Below are positions 13,411 through 16,075 of a DNA stretch of 16,075 nt, piece after piece. The DNA is taken from assembly GCA_023664325.1 (NCBI GenBank), contig JAMPFS010000058.1, positions 1 to 16,075 on the forward strand, written 5' to 3'. Position numbers and translations under genes: made by a program. Origin of the DNA: Clostridium sp. GTDB taxonomy: Bacteria; Bacillota; Clostridia; Lachnospirales; Lachnospiraceae. Within the stretch, counting starts at the first letter, position 1. The number at the start of each line of letters is the position of its first letter. The notes beneath the pieces are model-generated. The model saw only the letters and a list, made by a program, of their open reading frames with translations, searched no databases and was not told the origin of the DNA.

Positions 13411-13509
13411 CTATTCGTTGTCCTTATGGTCACTGTCTAGCCATTTGATGATGTAGTGGCAGGCTACACCAGCCGCAACAGCGATAAAAAAAGAAATCAC
13501 AACTTCCAT
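13411..13509 (-). CDS. Small hydrophobic peptide, candidate type I toxin
   Basis: This 32-residue peptide begins MEVVISFFIAVAAGVACHYI and ends in a charged tail (KWLDSDHKDNE). A single membrane helix fills residues 3-21. Short one-helix peptides with a polar, charged tail are the rule for type I toxins of Gram-positive bacteria, which damage the membrane when overproduced. The ribosome binding site, GGAGGAGGTG, is among the strongest in the window and lies five bases before the ATG. The mRNA should start at about 13549 (extended -10 box, 13556-13564) with a 5' hairpin directly before that site. A convergent small RNA lies over its 3' side. I recall similar peptides starting MEI/MEV in clostridial genomes but cannot name a family. 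A holin-like or regulatory peptide is the alternative. Confidence 0.72.
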   Translation of the reverse strand: MEVVISFFIAVAAGVACHYIIKWLDSDHKDNE

Positions 13510-13525
13510 GAAAACACCTCCTCCC

Positions 13526-13549
13526 GTTGTCGGGTATCGGTAGGACAAC
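13526..13549 (-). promoter_or_regulatory. 5' hairpin in the toxin mRNA leader
   Basis: GTTGTC and GACAAC (13544-13549 and 13526-13531 read on the minus strand) form a six-base-pair stem with a twelve-base loop. It would be at the very 5' end of the mRNA and ends one base before the GGAGGAGG run. Such 5' structures stabilise or restrain toxin mRNAs. Confidence 0.5.
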
Positions 13550-13555
13550 ATTGAA

Positions 13556-13564
13556 ATTATAACA
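13556..13564 (-). promoter_or_regulatory. Extended -10 promoter of the toxin gene
   Basis: On the minus strand TG-T-TATAAT forms an extended -10 box (TATAAT at 13561-13556). The -35 region is poor (TAGAAG), as is common for extended -10 promoters. Confidence 0.55.
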
Positions 13565-13631
13565 TATTATTTGATGCGCTTCTATTTTTTTTCAACAAAA
13601 GACCACAACAATTGGCGTGAAAAGCCAATAC

Positions 13632-13686
13632 TTGACAGAAATATGCTGGAAAGGTATACTGACAAAGAGGGTTAGCGGTTACTAAC
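13632..13686 (+). promoter_or_regulatory. Promoter and operator candidate of the transglutaminase gene (cassette 3)
   Basis: TTGACA (13632-13637), 17 bases, TATACT (13655-13660), then GTTAG-CGGTTA-CTAAC (13671-13686) starting eleven bases after the -10 box. This is the third copy of the cassette, here with one operator only and without the hairpin. Confidence 0.75.
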
Positions 13687-13725
13687 TCGTGCGGATGGAA
13701 GATAAGGGAAACAGAAGAGGTCAAA

Positions 13726-14424
13726 ATGGAACAATATTTGCGGGAAACAAGAATGCTGGATTATTCCAATGTGAACATTCAGCAGTTAATTGAACATAGA
13801 AACTGGAAATCTCTCAGTGAATTTGAGTGCCTGAAAGCAATTTATAATTTTGTCCGGGACGAAATTCTATTTGGCTATAATGTGGATGACAGTATTCCTG
13901 CCTCTAAGGTTCTGGCAGACGGTTATGGACAGTGTAATACAAAGGGAACGCTGTTTATGGCATTGTTAAGGGCATGTGGGCTTCCGTGCCGGGTACATGG
14001 ATTTACGATTGACAAGACACTGCAAAAAGGGGCAATGACAGGGATTGTCTATCGGAATGCGCCTCAAAATGTATTCCACAGCTGGGTTGAGGTGTATTTG
14101 GAAGACGTGTGGTATGAGTTAGAGGGATTTATTCTTGATAGAGCATATCTTGGGAAGCTGCAGCGGCAAAATGGAGAGTGTACAGGTGCATTTTGCGGTT
14201 ATGGCGTAGCCGTGAAAGACTTTCAAAATCCTGTGATTGATTTTGACCGGAATAATACCTATATCCAAAGCGAAGGAATCAATCAGGATTTTGGCGTATA
14301 TGATTCGCCGGACGGTTTATTGAAAGAGCATCATCAGGAGATGTCGAAGGGCAAGGCATTTGCTTACCGGAATCTTGGCAGGCATCTCATGAACCGCAAT
14401 GTCAATAAGATTAGAAATTGTTGA
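13726..14424 (+). CDS. Transglutaminase-like cysteine protease-fold protein
   Basis: The 232-residue protein has a transglutaminase-like core. The catalytic cysteine is Cys70 in ADGYGQCNTKGTLFMALLRA, preceded by the typical helix; the histidine is His118 in VFHSWVEVYLEDVWYELEG. The third residue, usually Asp in the WxxlD context, is Glu133 here, with Asp138 close by. Bacterial members are peptidases or cross-linking enzymes, mostly of unknown substrate; without a signal peptide this one should be cytoplasmic. The C-terminal 80 residues are polar and end with HLMNRNVNKIRNC. The ATG follows an AGAGG site by five bases. The gene is monocistronic with its own terminator and stands behind the third regulatory cassette, which ties it to the metal and membrane units. 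Confidence 0.85.
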   Translation: MEQYLRETRMLDYSNVNIQQLIEHRNWKSLSEFECLKAIYNFVRDEILFGYNVDDSIPASKVLADGYGQCNTKGTLFMALLRACGLPCRVHGFTIDKTLQKGAMTGIVYRNAPQNVFHSWVEVYLEDVWYELEGFILDRAYLGKLQRQNGECTGAFCGYGVAVKDFQNPVIDFDRNNTYIQSEGINQDFGVYDSPDGLLKEHHQEMSKGKAFAYRNLGRHLMNRNVNKIRNC

Positions 14425-14487
14425 CCGATTGGTGGCAGCGTTGTGGTGTTGGTCTGAATGTTGTCACTCATGTTCATCAATTTGGGC

Positions 14488-14538
14488 GCAAAAAAGCACA
14501 TGGTTTACATTTTACTGTTTCCATGTGTTTTTTTTTGC
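14488..14538 (+). terminator. Terminator after the transglutaminase gene
   Basis: CACATGG (14497-14503) pairs with CCATGTG (14521-14527); the flanking A run and the nine T that follow extend the stem and supply the T tail. It may work in both directions. Confidence 0.85.
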
Positions 14539-14590
14539 TGTTATTGTGGAAGAAAAGTAAAAATTTATATGTTTTAAGTTGAATATTGAA

Positions 14591-14619
14591 TGTTAATTGG
14601 TGGATTCCGGTGCTATAAT
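14591..14619 (+). promoter_or_regulatory. Promoter of the galactokinase gene
   Basis: TATAAT (14614-14619) preceded by TGC makes an extended -10 box; the -35 position 17 bases upstream is weak (TGTTAA). The start codon is about 55 bases further. Confidence 0.65.
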
Positions 14620-14679
14620 TTAAGCGCATACAACCAGTAATGGTCATGGCTAACTACATTATACAGGAGGGGACAGAAT

Positions 14680-15963
14680 ATGAATAGTAAAGAGCTGATA
14701 GCGAAAATTAATTCCGGTATATTGAACAAAGAGTTTATGTGTTTGTATGGTACTGATGAAGATGTTATAAAGAAACAAAAGGACAGATACATTCATGCCA
14801 TCAACAGTTTTGAAGAATTATATCCGGGCGGAGAGGATGTTTCAATTTTTTCAGCACCAGGCAGGACGGAGGTGTGCGGCAATCACACAGACCACCAACA
14901 TGGCTGTGTTTTGGCGGCAGCAGTTAACCTGGATGCGATTGCAGTGGTATCTTTTCATGATGAGAAGGTGATCAGGCTTGAATCTGTTGGATATGCACAG
15001 GAGTATATTGAACTGGATAATTTGAACATACACCCAGGGGAGGAGGGTACAACAAAAGCGCTGATTCGTGGAATGGTAGCGCAATTTAAGGATATGGGCA
15101 TTGAGGTAGGTGGATTTAATGCATTTGTGACATCAGATGTATTGTCGGGAAGTGGGTTATCTTCTTCTGCAGCATTTGAGGTATTAATCGGAAATATTAT
15201 TGACAGACACTATAATGACGGAAAAGCCGGATCGGTGAAAATTGCCAAGATAGGGCAGTTTGCTGAAAACAAGTATTTTGGAAAGGAAAGTGGATTAATG
15301 GATCAGATGGTATCCTCTGTTGGCGGATTTGTGTTTATTGATTTTAAGGATACAATAAATCCTATAATTGAGAAACACGAATGTGACTTTGCTGAACATG
15401 GTTTGAAACTCATTATTACAGATACCAGGGGGAGTCATGCGGATCTAACAGATGATTATGTTTCTATACCTTCTGAAATGAAATTAGTAGCTGAACAGTT
15501 TGGAAAAAAGGTTTTACGGGAAGTAGAAGAAGAAAAATTTTACGAATCATTGGAACAGTTAAGGGCGACCTGTACAGATCGTGCCATTTTAAGATCGGCA
15601 CATTATTATGGGGATAACAGGAGGGTAAGTCAGGCGGTGGAAGCATTAGAAAGAGAAGATTTTGCAGTTTTTTTACAATTGGTCAGGGAGTCTGGAAGGT
15701 CCTCAGCGCAATTACTTCAAAATACATATTCTACAAAAAAGCCTGCGGAACAGGGGATTCCGCTTGCTTTGATGGTCAGTGAAAGAATATTGGGAAATCG
15801 GGGAGCATGCCGTGTGCATGGTGGTGGTTTTGCCGGAACCATGCAGGCATTTGTTCCGATTGATTTGGTCGGGCAGTATAAAGCAGCAATGTATTCTCTG
15901 TTTGGAGAGGGGTGTTGTTATGTACTGGATATCCGTGCCATTGGCGGATATCAGGTGATTTAG
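14680..15963 (+). CDS. galK: Galactokinase
   Basis: The 427-residue protein is a GHMP-family sugar kinase that phosphorylates galactose at C1 with ATP, the first step of the Leloir pathway. The galactokinase signature is PGRTEVCGNHTDHQHG (60-75), with catalytic Arg62 and the sugar-binding HTDH; the ATP loop is GSGLSSSA (157-164); the catalytic base is Asp208 in GLMDQ. The signature differs from the usual GRVNLIGEHTDY form but matches the variant common in Clostridia. The length is at the long end of the family because of an N-terminal extension of about 45 residues. The ATG follows AGGAGG by nine bases. It has its own extended -10 promoter. The expected partner galT (uridylyltransferase) is not in the window and may follow downstream. 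Confidence 0.93.
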   Translation: MNSKELIAKINSGILNKEFMCLYGTDEDVIKKQKDRYIHAINSFEELYPGGEDVSIFSAPGRTEVCGNHTDHQHGCVLAAAVNLDAIAVVSFHDEKVIRLESVGYAQEYIELDNLNIHPGEEGTTKALIRGMVAQFKDMGIEVGGFNAFVTSDVLSGSGLSSSAAFEVLIGNIIDRHYNDGKAGSVKIAKIGQFAENKYFGKESGLMDQMVSSVGGFVFIDFKDTINPIIEKHECDFAEHGLKLIITDTRGSHADLTDDYVSIPSEMKLVAEQFGKKVLREVEEEKFYESLEQLRATCTDRAILRSAHYYGDNRRVSQAVEALEREDFAVFLQLVRESGRSSAQLLQNTYSTKKPAEQGIPLALMVSERILGNRGACRVHGGGFAGTMQAFVPIDLVGQYKAAMYSLFGEGCCYVLDIRAIGGYQVI

Positions 15964-16075
15964 GTATCTGATAGTATATTGTATGGACTGAAAAAAACCC
16001 AATTCTTCAGCCCTGATTTCAAAAAGGAGCTTCCTGTATAATTCAAGTATAGGGAATTCCAAGAAAGAGGGTTGA
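15964..16075 (+). other. Non-coding stretch after galactokinase
   Basis: No gene is visible. CTGAA (15988-15992) and TTCAG (16006-16010) can pair, but no T run follows on the plus strand. A TATAAT at 16037-16042 has a weak TGATTT 17 bases upstream and could serve a gene beyond the window. Confidence 0.4.

Noticed and set aside
13265..13456. Plus-strand open frame of 63 codons over the toxin-antitoxin region
   Set aside because: It starts on the -35 box of the RNA promoter with a non-ATG codon, has no ribosome binding site and runs through the terminator stem.
15712..16062. Minus-strand open frame of 116 codons at the end of the window
   Set aside because: Most of it is antisense to galactokinase; only the first 30 or so codons lie outside, and no binding site is visible.

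Overview
The window reads as chromosome of a gut-type Firmicute, most likely class Clostridia (Lachnospiraceae-like). This is inferred from strong AGGAGG-type ribosome binding sites, moderate G+C, TTGACA/TATAAT promoters and the protein families present (XRE regulators with membrane tails, an Rpn nuclease, a CPBP protease, a GufA-type ZIP transporter and a clostridial-type galactokinase). I count 20 protein genes. One of them encodes only 32 residues. I see no rRNA, tRNA, CRISPR array or complete insertion sequence.

Region 1 (1-5300) is a patchwork of small regulatory units. It holds an XRE regulator on the minus strand with a clear candidate operator, a stretch of decayed coding DNA (about 770-990), a stand-alone Rpn-family nuclease, an XRE regulator with a lipoprotein gene, and a MerR regulator overlapping a CPBP membrane protease gene. 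The end of the lipoprotein gene is repeated almost exactly inside the decayed stretch, so an older copy of that module appears to have been lost there. A lone membrane-anchored protein gene (5335-5757, minus) closes the region.

Region 2 (5900-14430) holds three transcription units behind near-copies of one regulatory cassette: TTGACA, 17 bases, a TATACT or TATTAT box, then 10-11 bases later the inverted repeat GTTAG-N6-CTAAC (one half-site is a base off in copy 2). The first unit is a seven-gene operon (6079-10466) of small membrane proteins with an acetyltransferase, an isoprenylcysteine-methyltransferase-like protein and an alpha/beta hydrolase. The second is a two-gene metal unit (HMA-domain protein plus ZIP transporter). 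The third is a transglutaminase-like protein. A MATE efflux gene between the second and third has its own TTGACA/TATACT promoter but lacks the inverted repeat. In the first two cassettes a second inverted repeat lies exactly 46 bp downstream of the first, and a terminator-like hairpin overlaps the first repeat. This looks like a local regulon whose controlling protein is not in the window.

Between the MATE and transglutaminase genes (13260-13570) is what looks like a type I toxin-antitoxin locus: a 32-residue one-helix membrane peptide on the minus strand with a very strong ribosome binding site, and a converging, roughly 90-base non-coding RNA on the plus strand with its own consensus promoter and terminator. 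This is the best candidate here for an undescribed small system.

Region 3 (14580-16075) holds a galactokinase gene with its own promoter. The window ends in non-coding sequence downstream of it.
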